Shown piece after piece: positions 43,995 to 52,747 of a stretch of 64,000 nucleotides of DNA. Both the position numbers and the translations under genes were made by a program. Position 1 is the stretch's first letter. Each line of letters opens with the position of its first letter. The notes under the pieces were generated by a model, which saw only the letters and a program-made list of their open reading frames with translations, was not told the DNA's origin and ran no database searches. Source of the DNA: Spirosoma sp. SC4-14 (GTDB taxonomy: Bacteria > Bacteroidota > Bacteroidia > Cytophagales > Spirosomataceae); NCBI RefSeq assembly GCF_037201965.1, contig NZ_CP147518.1, forward strand, positions 2,776,001 through 2,840,000, given 5' to 3'.

Positions 43995-45524
43995 CTAACC
44001 AAATTCAATAGGGATGGTTGCCTCATCGCGCTTTCTGGTTTCTTTTACCAGGAAGCAGGAAGCGGCTGCCAGCAACAGGCAGATACCCGCCAGCACAAGT
44101 GCGTTGCGCGGATCGTCGCCCAGCAGGGGTTTGTAATAAAGCGGTACGGTAAGCATACCAATAAATTGTGGTACGCAGATAAAGCCATTAAAAATGCCCA
44201 TATAAACGCCCATCCGTTCTTTGGGGACTGCACTTGCCAGTAAGAGATAAGGCATCGACATGATAGAGCCCCAGGCAAACCCGATAATCGTCATACCAAC
44301 AAGATAGACCATTTTATCATTGGAGGTGAGCGTCAGAAAAAAGCCCATTGCCCCTATCGTCAGGAACAGCGCGTGTGTGGCGCGTGCACTACCGATGGCC
44401 TTGGCAATGCGCGGAATAAAAACCGAAATAACGGCACAGGAGATACTGAACATGGCAAAGCAAAGACCTCCCCATTTGGTGCCTTCTTCAAAACCAGCTT
44501 TGTTGGAAATCGTATCGGGCGCGTTGAAAGCGTATTTAGCCGCTGCCAGCGATAGATACTGCCACATGAGCGGCAGGCCATACCAGGTAAAGAATTTGAC
44601 CCACCAAAGCTGTTTCATTACGGTTGGCATAGCCGAGAGCGAAGCCAGTACTTCTTTGAAAATAGGAAGCATCAGGAACAGGTAACTGCCAGCTAACACA
44701 CCTAAGCCCCATAGCGCTCCGACTGCAAAACCTCCTATACGGGCAGCAAAAAAGAAAGCCAGAATAGCTCCTCCTAAGGCTAAAGCCAGATGCCAGAACG
44801 TAATCGATTTTTTTTCTTTATCTGTAAATACGTGTGGCGCTTTGTAGCTGTCGTTGACGGGGGGATATTCTTTCGTCGTACGGATTGTCCAGAGCACGGA
44901 GATCAGAATGGCAGCAGCTCCTATGTAGAAGGGATATCGCACCGAGTTAGGAATTCCATTCGCTAGTTGATCTTCTGACATGACCATCGATATACCTAAC
45001 AGGGGCAGTAAATAAGGCATCAAATTGGCTAAGGTTTGCCCAAATCCAACCATAAACGATTGGATGGCAAAACCGGTCGGACGTTGTTTGTCATTGAGCA
45101 TATCGCCCACAAACGCCCGAAAAGGCTCCATCGCTGAATTTAGGCCTGCATCGAGCATCCACATCAACCCCGCTGCCATCCAGACATATGACGAATTTGG
45201 CATAAAAATCATTGCAATGCTCCCAGCCAATGCCCCCGCCAGAATAAATGGCTTTCGACGGCCCCACCGTGGCGACCAGCTACGATCCGAAACCGCGCCG
45301 ATGATAGGCTGGAGTAATAAACCTGTCAATGGGCCAGCGAGCCAAAGACCAGGAATAGAGGCTTCATCGGCACCCAGGTAGCGATAAATAGGACTCATAT
45401 TGGCCTGTTGCAGGCCAAAGCCGTATTGAATCCCCAAAAAGCCGAAGCTCATATTCCAGATTTGCCAAAAACTCAATGTAGGTTTAGTCACGGCGGAGGG
45501 TTTCTGAGTTTTTTCAGTCTGCAT
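43995..45524 (-). CDS. SLC45/GPH-type sugar transporter, MFS
   Basis: A 509-aa permease with 12 predicted helices. The N-terminus WNMSFGFLGIQYGFGLQQANMSPIY and the loop GAVSDRSWSPRWGRRKPFILAGA are typical of sucrose/maltose proton symporters of the SLC45 type. Helix 4/5 contains NSAMEPFRAFVGDML, which carries the RAFVGD-like motif of this family. It is the first gene of a two-gene unit with a fructokinase, 63 nt away, favouring sucrose as substrate; no sucrose hydrolase is adjacent. The divergent neighbour is an outer-membrane protein gene. Confidence 0.85.
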   Translation of the reverse strand: MQTEKTQKPSAVTKPTLSFWQIWNMSFGFLGIQYGFGLQQANMSPIYRYLGADEASIPGLWLAGPLTGLLLQPIIGAVSDRSWSPRWGRRKPFILAGALAGSIAMIFMPNSSYVWMAAGLMWMLDAGLNSAMEPFRAFVGDMLNDKQRPTGFAIQSFMVGFGQTLANLMPYLLPLLGISMVMSEDQLANGIPNSVRYPFYIGAAAILISVLWTIRTTKEYPPVNDSYKAPHVFTDKEKKSITFWHLALALGGAILAFFFAARIGGFAVGALWGLGVLAGSYLFLMLPIFKEVLASLSAMPTVMKQLWWVKFFTWYGLPLMWQYLSLAAAKYAFNAPDTISNKAGFEEGTKWGGLCFAMFSISCAVISVFIPRIAKAIGSARATHALFLTIGAMGFFLTLTSNDKMVYLVGMTIIGFAWGSIMSMPYLLLASAVPKERMGVYMGIFNGFICVPQFIGMLTVPLYYKPLLGDDPRNALVLAGICLLLAAASCFLVKETRKRDEATIPIEFG

Positions 45525-45643
45525 GTACAGAATAAGTTATATACTAGCTGTAATTTTAACGAATGGACAACAATAATACACACAGGTTTGAAGGATAAAG
45601 AGAATTTTTTGTCTTATTTTTCTGAAAAGCCGTAAATTTAAGC

Positions 45644-47080
45644 ATGACTCCGAACTGTCGGCTTCCGGTCGTTTTACTGCTCGCGGCTTTTTTACTCTCC
45701 GTTTTGAGTGCGTCAGCCAGTACGCCGGTAGATTCGTCGCGGTCAGTGATTGTTCGGTCTGTAACACTTCAGGGAAATTACCGCACCCGCGATCGAATAA
45801 TTCTTCGGGAAATGACCCTCCACGTTGGCGATACTGTACGACTGGCCGAACTGCCAGGCAGGCTCGCCTGGGATCAGCGCAACATCAGCAATACTAACCT
45901 GTTTGTAACCGTCGATTTGTCAACAATTTTGATACCTCCCGATGATTCGACACAGGTAGGGTGGCTCGACCTGAGCGTAGCTATGAAGGAACGGTGGTAT
46001 CTGATTGCTTACCCCGTATTCGATCTGGCCGACCGTAATTTTAATGAATGGTGGTATGACCGGGGGCGCGATCTGCGCCGGGTAATTTACGGCGCCCGAC
46101 TTAGCTACCGAAACGTAACGGGCAATAACGATGTCCTTCAGGTAATTTTTGAACGGGGGTTTTTGCAGCGCACGGTGCTATCGTACTCAAAACCGTATAT
46201 CGATCGGGCTCAGCGGATTGGGTTGCGCGTCGACCTGTCGTATAGCACCAACAAAGAAATTCCCTACCGAACCCAGTTCGATAAATGGGTATATGTGAAA
46301 AATGAAGAGCAGTTGCGCTCGCGAGCCTATGCTGCCGTCATACTGACCCACCGGCGTGGTCTGTATCACTATCATACACTCGATACGCGCTACTCGCGAA
46401 ACACCATCGCCGATACCATTGCCCGGTTGAATCCTGATTATTTTCTGGATTCGCGCACCGAACAGCAGTATATGTCGATCAGCTATGGTTACCGATACGA
46501 TCGGCGGGATAACGTTTCTTATCCACTTCGCGGAACGCTGTTTACGGGGGTAGTAGGAGTGGCCGGTATTTTACCGCACGACAATTTTCACTTTTTAGAT
46601 GTGTCGGCTTCGCTGACGCGCTATTGGCCATTGGGGGGTAAGTTTTATGCAACAGGTACGGTTCGTGCCCGTTCGACATGGCCAACGCGCCAACCGTATT
46701 TTAACCTCCGGGGCTTAGGTAATTCGGTTGATATGGTGCGGGGGTATGAATTATTTGTGATCGATGGCCAACGGACAGCTATCTGGCGTAATAGCATTCG
46801 GTATCAGTTATTCAATACCCGCAAGCAATTAAACTGGCTTCACATTCGACAGTTCAATACATTGCCCATAGCAGCTTATATTACGGCCTTTGGCGATGCT
46901 GGTTATGTTTGTAGCACGGTGGCAGAACAGTATCAGAGTCGATTGGCCAATCAACTCCTGTTAGGGACGGGGATGAGCCTTGATATTGTTACGTATTATA
47001 ATTTTGTCATGCGTTTCAGCGGTACCATCAACCGGCAGGGGAACACCGGTTTCTTCTTCAATCTGGCGCAGCAATTTTAG
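45644..47080 (+). CDS. POTRA-containing outer-membrane beta-barrel protein (Omp85 type)
   Basis: A 478-aa outer-membrane protein. The signal peptide (MTPNCRLPVVLLLAAFLLSVLSASAS) is followed by one POTRA-like domain (VIVRSVTLQGNYRTRDRIILREMTLHVGD ... NLFVTVDLS; about 33-125). The rest is a beta barrel with alternating aromatic strands, an Omp85-like VRGYELFVIDGQ segment near residue 365 (compare VRGF/Y) and a C-terminal Phe (FFFNLAQQF). It resembles small TamA/patatin-associated barrels. Its cargo is unknown. It is divergent from the sugar-transporter unit. Confidence 0.83.
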   Translation: MTPNCRLPVVLLLAAFLLSVLSASASTPVDSSRSVIVRSVTLQGNYRTRDRIILREMTLHVGDTVRLAELPGRLAWDQRNISNTNLFVTVDLSTILIPPDDSTQVGWLDLSVAMKERWYLIAYPVFDLADRNFNEWWYDRGRDLRRVIYGARLSYRNVTGNNDVLQVIFERGFLQRTVLSYSKPYIDRAQRIGLRVDLSYSTNKEIPYRTQFDKWVYVKNEEQLRSRAYAAVILTHRRGLYHYHTLDTRYSRNTIADTIARLNPDYFLDSRTEQQYMSISYGYRYDRRDNVSYPLRGTLFTGVVGVAGILPHDNFHFLDVSASLTRYWPLGGKFYATGTVRARSTWPTRQPYFNLRGLGNSVDMVRGYELFVIDGQRTAIWRNSIRYQLFNTRKQLNWLHIRQFNTLPIAAYITAFGDAGYVCSTVAEQYQSRLANQLLLGTGMSLDIVTYYNFVMRFSGTINRQGNTGFFFNLAQQF

Positions 47081-47230
47081 GTATTCCGTTCATCAATTCC
47101 TCAGCACAATCTGATTGTCTGGTAACCAATCATCCCGATTTGGTTGGTTAAGCCTTGTTGTGCCCACTACATTTGAGGCATCAACCCAATCTTCTCTACT
47201 CCCATGTAGCTGCATCGGCATGTTTCCCAA

Positions 47231-47319
47231 TTAGTCATCGGTCACTAGTCATCGGTCAGTAGTTACTGGTCATTGGTTTTGACAAGTACAACGAATGGCG
47301 CCGAAGGCAACTGACCAAT
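47231..47319. repeat. Heptamer array (TNRGTCA family) plus shared 21-nt core
   Basis: Seven consecutive 7-nt words fill 47231-47279 (TTAGTCA, TCGGTCA, CTAGTCA, TCGGTCA, GTAGTTA, CTGGTCA, TTGGTTT), all in one phase. At 47299-47319 lie 21 nt identical, in reverse complement, to 6168-6188. The array is 150 nt after the barrel-protein stop and is the only one not abutting a stop codon. It has a less symmetric form, like a truncated copy. Confidence 0.85.
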
Positions 47320-47358
47320 TAATCCATTCATTCTTAACCATTCAAATCATTTTTCATT

Positions 47359-49323
47359 ATGGAACTCGTACCTTTCCTTTCGGGCTGGGCCTGGGTGGTT
47401 GCGCTTTTTTTGGCGATTGTACTCTATAAATGGGTGCTTCGCTTTCTGTTCGGTATGGTAATTGTGCCCGAAGACCGAATCGGGCTGGTTACAAAAAAAT
47501 ATGTGTTGGTGGGCGACGCACGTGGCTTGCCCGACGGTCGGATCATTGCAACGAAAGGCGAAGCCGGTTATCAGGCGCAAACACTGGCTCCGGGTCTGTA
47601 CTGGTGGATGTGGCCCTGGCAGTATGGTATCGCCATGCAGCCATTTACGGTTATTCCTGAAGGAAAAATTGGCCTGGTACTAGCCAACGACGGCACCGAA
47701 TTGCCAACGGGTAATATTCTGGCCCGTCGGGTCGACTGCGACAATTTTCAGGATACCGAACGATTTCTGACCAACAACGGGCAGAAAGGACGACAAACGG
47801 CCTTACTTACGCCCGGAACGTACCGGATCAACCCCTATGCTTTCACGATCACGATTGCCGATATGACCGTTATTCATGAGAATATGGTCGGCGTTATTAC
47901 CACGCTCGATGGTGCTCCTTTGCCTCCGGGGCAGATTGCCGGACGGCATATCGAAGGACATAACAACTTCCAGAATATTGATTATTTTCTGCAACAGGGT
48001 GGTAATCGTGGCTTGCAGCCGCAGGTGGTGCTTGCTGGGTCGTACTATATTAATCCCTGGGCGGTGCAGATTGAAGAAATCCCGATGACAGAAGTACCAA
48101 TTGGGCATGTTGGCGTTGTGATTTCATATATTGGTGAAGATGGCGAAGACCTGACGGGTGAGTCGTTTAAACACGGAAACATTGTTCGGAAAGGATTCCG
48201 GGGCGTTTGGATGGAACCGCTGGGTCCAGGAAAATACCCGATCAACAGCTACACCATGAAAGTCGAAGGTGTACCAACGACCAACCTGGTGCTGAACTGG
48301 GCCAATGCCCGTACAGAAGCTCATGCTCTCGACCGCAACCTCTCGACCATTACCGTCCGGTCAAAAGACGGTTTCCCGTTCAACCTCGACGTGGCTCAAA
48401 TTATTCATATTCCATCCGTTGAGGCCCCGAAAGTGATTGCCCGGTTTGGGAGCATGACCAATCTTGTGTCGCAGGTGCTGGAGCCAACCATCGGTAACTA
48501 TTTCCGAAACTCAGCTCAGGATTCGGACGTAATCGCCTTTTTGAGTACCCGAAAAGAACGGCAGGAAGCCGCTCGGGAACATATTCGGGCAGTGCTGGAA
48601 GTTTATAACGTAAACGCCGTCGATACGTTGATTGGTGATATTGTGCCACCCGACAGTCTGATGAAAACCCTGACCGATCGGAAAATTGCACAGGAAGAGG
48701 AAAAAACCTACGAAACGCAACGAATGGCCCAGGAAAAACGGCAAGGCATGGAGCGCGAAACGGCGCTGGCCGACATTCAGCGTGAGGTGGTTAAGGCGCA
48801 GCAGAGTGTAGAAATAGCCCAGCGTACGGCCGATGCTGCGGTGAAAAAATCGGAAGGGGAAGCACGCAGCCTGAAACTTCAGGTTGGTGCCGAGGCCGAA
48901 GCCACCAAAATCAGGGCCGAGGCTAATGCCGAAGCGCGTCGTCGGCAGGCAGCAGCTGATGCCGAAGCTACCAAGCTAACCGCCGAGGCCGAAGCTGAAC
49001 GAATTGCCAAGACCGGTACGGCTGAAGCTGAGAAAATTCTGGCCATTGGCCGTTCGACCGCCGAAGCCTACGAATTGCAGGTGAAAGCGATGGGCGACGA
49101 AAACTTTACCCGTTTCAAGATCACCGAAGAAATTGGTAAAGGACAGATTCGCATCATTCCCGACATTGTGATCAACGGTGCCGGTACTGGTTCCGACGGA
49201 TCGCTCAATGGGCTGATGGGTCTCAAACTGCTTGAACAGATCGAAGAACGAAAAACCGGGCAAACCACAAAAATCGTTCCCGTAAAAACCACTATCGATC
49301 CCCAGCCTGACGCGCAGGAATAA
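47359..49323 (+). CDS. SPFH/flotillin-like membrane protein with internal repeats
   Basis: A 654-aa protein with one N-terminal membrane segment (WAWVVALFLAIVLYKWVLRF). Between ~31 and ~330, four diverged modules of 70-85 residues repeat the pattern I...G.VG(L/V)V...DG..LP.G.I..R and ..L.PG.Y.INP (GLYWWMWPW, TYRINPYAF, SYYINPWAV, KYPINSYTM). An SPFH/band-7 domain follows (about 330-480) and then a long charged coiled coil rich in Ala/Glu (about 480-600), typical of flotillins. The usual single SPFH entry is thus greatly extended. It has no adjacent NfeD partner. Start ATG 47359. Confidence 0.88.
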   Translation: MELVPFLSGWAWVVALFLAIVLYKWVLRFLFGMVIVPEDRIGLVTKKYVLVGDARGLPDGRIIATKGEAGYQAQTLAPGLYWWMWPWQYGIAMQPFTVIPEGKIGLVLANDGTELPTGNILARRVDCDNFQDTERFLTNNGQKGRQTALLTPGTYRINPYAFTITIADMTVIHENMVGVITTLDGAPLPPGQIAGRHIEGHNNFQNIDYFLQQGGNRGLQPQVVLAGSYYINPWAVQIEEIPMTEVPIGHVGVVISYIGEDGEDLTGESFKHGNIVRKGFRGVWMEPLGPGKYPINSYTMKVEGVPTTNLVLNWANARTEAHALDRNLSTITVRSKDGFPFNLDVAQIIHIPSVEAPKVIARFGSMTNLVSQVLEPTIGNYFRNSAQDSDVIAFLSTRKERQEAAREHIRAVLEVYNVNAVDTLIGDIVPPDSLMKTLTDRKIAQEEEKTYETQRMAQEKRQGMERETALADIQREVVKAQQSVEIAQRTADAAVKKSEGEARSLKLQVGAEAEATKIRAEANAEARRRQAAADAEATKLTAEAEAERIAKTGTAEAEKILAIGRSTAEAYELQVKAMGDENFTRFKITEEIGKGQIRIIPDIVINGAGTGSDGSLNGLMGLKLLEQIEERKTGQTTKIVPVKTTIDPQPDAQE

Positions 49324-49327
49324 CGAA

Positions 49328-49407
49328 ATTGAGTGAATTAGCGAATAATAGCTTCTATCCAGTCGCTCAATTGCTAATTCACTCAATCGCTAATTCGCTA
49401 ATTCCCT
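49328..49407. repeat. Octamer array between convergent genes
   Basis: Ten 8-nt words keep one phase from 49328 to 49407; the last four are AATTCACT, CAATCGCT, AATTCGCT and AATTCCCT. The left part is an imperfect inverted complement. It starts 4 nt after the SPFH gene stop and its right end encodes the last codons (LAN) and the stop (49390-49392) of the convergent MFS gene, so the repeat has replaced or become that gene's 3' end. Confidence 0.78.
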
Positions 49408-50706
49408 CGATGGCGACTCGGCTGGTTCATCGAGCTTAACCATTTCCATGCGGGGGGTAAAGAAGTGCATAATGGCCCAGGCCACTAAATATGCACTGCC
49501 GCAGATGATGAAAATTAGATTGTAGCCGCCATTAAGGTTGCCAGCTTCTTTGTAGGTATCCAGAATCCAGCCGACGAGCATTGGAAACAGAACCCCCCCA
49601 ATGGAACCGGCTGTTCCGCCAATACCAATGACCGAACTAACTGCTTTCTTCGGAAACACATCCGATGCGGTCGTGAAAATGTTAGCACTCCAGGCCTGGT
49701 GAGCAGCTGCTGCCAGACTGATGAGGGCTACTGCCTGCCAGATATCGGTAGCATAACGGGCTGCCACAATGGGTACTACACAAAGTGCAAAAATGAACAT
49801 GGTGGTCTTGCGGGCTCTGAAAACGGTCCAGCCCCGACGAATGAGGTACGATGATAAGTACCCACCGCCAATACTACCAATCGTAGTTGCCGTGTAAACA
49901 ATAACCAGGGGTAAACTCGGCTTTTTCAGATCCAGATTAAACGTAGTAGAAAAATAGGAGGGGAGCCAGAAGAGAAAAAACCACCAGATGGGATCGGTCA
50001 GCATTTTGCCGAAAACGAAAGCCCAGGTTTGCCGAATGCCAAACAAGCGGCCCCAACGAACAGGGGCTGCATTTTCTTCGGCGTCAATGTCGCTGTGGAT
50101 ATAGGCTAATTCGGCTTTCGACACCCGTTTTTGACGATTGGGCGATTCGTAGAAAATAAACCAGAAAATGAGCCAGATAAAGCCAATTGCTCCCGTAATG
50201 ATGAAGGCCTCTTCCCAGCCATAAGCGCCCAGAATCCAGGGGACCATTACTGGCGCAACCACCGCACCAATGTTGGTTCCCGAATTGAAAATACCTGTAG
50301 CAAAGGCCCGTTCTTTTTTAGGAAACCATTCGGCAACTGCTTTGATGGCCGCCGGAAAATTGCCTGCCTCGCCCAGGCCCAGGGCTGCACGGGCAATGCC
50401 AAAGCCCAGCGTACTTGTGGCAACAGCATGGAACATGGCTGCAATACTCCAGGCAATGAGCGAAATCGTATAGCCTAACTTTGTGCCAATTTTATCGATA
50501 AATCGACCAAAAACCAGATAGCCGGTTGCGTAGGCCATTGTAAAGGCCATAACAATGCGACTGTAGTCAGTTTCTGTCCAGTTAAATTCGTCTTCGAGCG
50601 TCGGTTTGAGCAGGCCGATCACTTGTCGATCGAGGTAGTTGATGGTGGTTGCAAAAAAAAGTAGCGCAACTACGCTCCATCGGAAATTACCGGATTTGTT
50701 TTCCAT
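49390..50706 (-). CDS. MFS transporter, ACS/ExuT (hexuronate) type
   Basis: A 438-aa permease with 12 predicted helices. ATG 50706 (MENKSGNFRWSVVALLFFATTINYLDRQVIG) is typical for the anion:cation symporter family; upstream in-frame ATGs to 50850 add unrelated residues. YLVFGRFIDKIGTKLGYTI (motif A), GLGEAGNFPAAIKAVAEWFPKKERA and IGGTAGSIGGVL are ExuT/GarP-like. The expected substrate is a hexuronate or related sugar acid. The last codons lie in an octamer repeat. The gap to the divergent ABC-exporter operon is 286 nt. Confidence 0.87.
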   Translation of the reverse strand: MENKSGNFRWSVVALLFFATTINYLDRQVIGLLKPTLEDEFNWTETDYSRIVMAFTMAYATGYLVFGRFIDKIGTKLGYTISLIAWSIAAMFHAVATSTLGFGIARAALGLGEAGNFPAAIKAVAEWFPKKERAFATGIFNSGTNIGAVVAPVMVPWILGAYGWEEAFIITGAIGFIWLIFWFIFYESPNRQKRVSKAELAYIHSDIDAEENAAPVRWGRLFGIRQTWAFVFGKMLTDPIWWFFLFWLPSYFSTTFNLDLKKPSLPLVIVYTATTIGSIGGGYLSSYLIRRGWTVFRARKTTMFIFALCVVPIVAARYATDIWQAVALISLAAAAHQAWSANIFTTASDVFPKKAVSSVIGIGGTAGSIGGVLFPMLVGWILDTYKEAGNLNGGYNLIFIICGSAYLVAWAIMHFFTPRMEMVKLDEPAESPSRELAN

Positions 50707-50906
50707 TATCGGGATTGAGTGATTGGGTTGATAGCCATGACTGACAACGTGTAGGTCAGAAAATAGCCACTGCACTAGTGCAAAAAAACAGCCTGCCATT
50801 ATTCTGTTCCGTATGCGTAAGTCGTACATACCAGACAGAGGCCTATGCACATCAAAGCGGCAAAAGTGCCTAACCTACTTTCATGACCAGCTTCTGAGTA
50901 TGGTTT

Positions 50907-50939
50907 TTTGGAAAGAGTGGCCTTATCTGACTACCTTTG
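50907..50939 (+). promoter_or_regulatory. Bacteroidota-type promoter for the ABC exporter genes
   Basis: TTTG (50907-50910), 21 nt, then TACCTTTG (50932-50939) matches the -33/-7 consensus. Transcription from about 50946 gives a leader of ~47 nt before ATG 50993. Confidence 0.7.
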
Positions 50940-50992
50940 GAATGGCATTTCAGCCGAGTTTGAGTCTGAAGGCTGCGTAGAATACAACCCGT

Positions 50993-52747
50993 ATGGCCAA
51001 CGCTACATCCTCCCCAAAACAACGCCCCAAGCCATCGTTTCCTCTGATGGCCCTGTTAACGCCTTATTCCCGAATTATCTTGCTGCTGATTGTGCTGGCA
51101 CTGGTTAGCAACGGCGTGAATCTGGTGTTGCCTATGTTAATCTCGAAAGGAATCGACCAGTATGCTGCCGGGCATTTTTTACTGAAAACGATGATTGTCG
51201 AGTTCATGGGAGCTGCCCTGTTCATTTTTGTTTTTACGTATATACAGAGTGTTGTACAAACGTATGCTTCGGAAGCTGTAGCTCGGGATCTGCGCACAAA
51301 ACTGGCGGCTAAAATCTCGCGGCAGAACTTTGCCTATATTCAGCAAATTAGCCCGGCGCGGCTCCTGACCAACCTGACATCGGATATTGATTCGGTAAAA
51401 ACGTTTGTTTCACAGGCTATTGTTTCTATTGTCTCGTCGCTATGTATCATCATTGGTGCCAGTATTCTGCTGCTCAGCATCAACTGGAAACTGGCGTTGG
51501 CGGTGCTGGCCATTGTTCCTATCATCGGTGGTGCTTTCTTTATGCTGATGCGAAAAGTTCGTCCGTTGTTTATGCGCGGACGAGAAGTGATCGACTGGCT
51601 TAATAAAGTAATAAACGAAAGCGTACTGGGAGCGTCGCTGATTCGTGTAATTAATTCGCAACAGCTTGAATATGATAAGTTTATAGCTGCCAATACCGAT
51701 TCTAAAAATATTGGTATTTCTATTCTTCGACTATTTGCGGCTCTCATCCCCGTTATTAGTTTTACCGCCAACATGGCAGGACTGACCATTCTGGTGTTGG
51801 GAGGGCATTTTGTGATTACGGGTAGTATGACACTGGGCGAATTTGCCGCGTTCAATAGTTATCTGGCCCTGCTGATTTTTCCAATCATAGTCATTGGTTT
51901 TATGAGTAGCGTAATTGCTCAGGCTTCGGCGGCTTATGAGCGGGTCAATCAGGTATTGATGGCTTCCGAATCCAGCCAGACCGGCACCATCGATCAGCCT
52001 ATTCGGGGAACTATTGAATTAGAGCAGGTATCTGTTTTTTACGGCGAAAAACCCGCTCTCAAAGACGTATCCTTATCGATAAAAGCAGGCACCCGAACCG
52101 CCATTGTTGGGCCAACGGCGGCCGGTAAAAGTCAGTTACTGTTTCTGCTCACTGGACTGATCGAGCCTAATGAAGGCGCTGTTTGCTACGATGGGCTTCC
52201 CATTGCCGACTATGATGAAGATGCTTTTCATCGGCAGGTTGGATTTGTCTTTCAGGACAGTATCATTTTCAATATGAGTCTTCGGGAGAATATTGCGTTT
52301 AGTGATAGCGTTACAGACGAATCACTGCAAAAGGCTATTGATACGGCCGAACTGCGGGCATTTGTCGAGTCGTTGCCCGAGAAATTACAAACCGTCGTTT
52401 CTGAACGCGGAAGTAGCCTTTCGGGTGGGCAAAAACAACGCATCATGCTGGCACGTGCACTGGCGTTGAATCCGAGTGTGTTGTTGCTCGACGATTTTAC
52501 GGCCCGGGTCGATGCCAGTACTGAACAGAAGATTTTACAGAATGTCCGGCAGAATTACCCCGATTTGACACTGATTTCGGTAACCCAGAAAATAGCCTCC
52601 GTAGCAGATTATGAACAGATCATTTTACTTATGGAGGGCGAAATCATTGCCCAGGGTACTCATACCGAGTTAATGAATAGCAGTCCCGAATACGTTCAGA
52701 TTTATCAATCGCAACGCAGCACCAGCCAGTATGAATTACGATCTTAA
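50993..52747 (+). CDS. ABC exporter half-transporter, degenerate-ATPase subunit
   Basis: A 584-aa half-transporter: a six-helix membrane domain (about 25-320) fused to an ATPase domain. The signature LSGGQKQR is canonical. Its own site is altered: Walker A is GPTAAGKS (373-380, Ala for the middle Gly), the Walker B catalytic Glu is Asp (D501 in LLLDDF), and the switch His is Gln (Q532 in VTQKIAS). The next gene overlaps it by 17 nt and has the complementary pattern, so the two form an asymmetric heterodimer like TM287/288 or BmrCD. Substrate is unknown; drug or lipid export is typical. Confidence 0.92.
   Translation: MANATSSPKQRPKPSFPLMALLTPYSRIILLLIVLALVSNGVNLVLPMLISKGIDQYAAGHFLLKTMIVEFMGAALFIFVFTYIQSVVQTYASEAVARDLRTKLAAKISRQNFAYIQQISPARLLTNLTSDIDSVKTFVSQAIVSIVSSLCIIIGASILLLSINWKLALAVLAIVPIIGGAFFMLMRKVRPLFMRGREVIDWLNKVINESVLGASLIRVINSQQLEYDKFIAANTDSKNIGISILRLFAALIPVISFTANMAGLTILVLGGHFVITGSMTLGEFAAFNSYLALLIFPIIVIGFMSSVIAQASAAYERVNQVLMASESSQTGTIDQPIRGTIELEQVSVFYGEKPALKDVSLSIKAGTRTAIVGPTAAGKSQLLFLLTGLIEPNEGAVCYDGLPIADYDEDAFHRQVGFVFQDSIIFNMSLRENIAFSDSVTDESLQKAIDTAELRAFVESLPEKLQTVVSERGSSLSGGQKQRIMLARALALNPSVLLLDDFTARVDASTEQKILQNVRQNYPDLTLISVTQKIASVADYEQIILLMEGEIIAQGTHTELMNSSPEYVQIYQSQRSTSQYELRS

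Noticed and set aside
47231..47279. Possible CRISPR array
   Set aside because: Repeat units are 7 nt with no spacers; there are no cas genes in the window.
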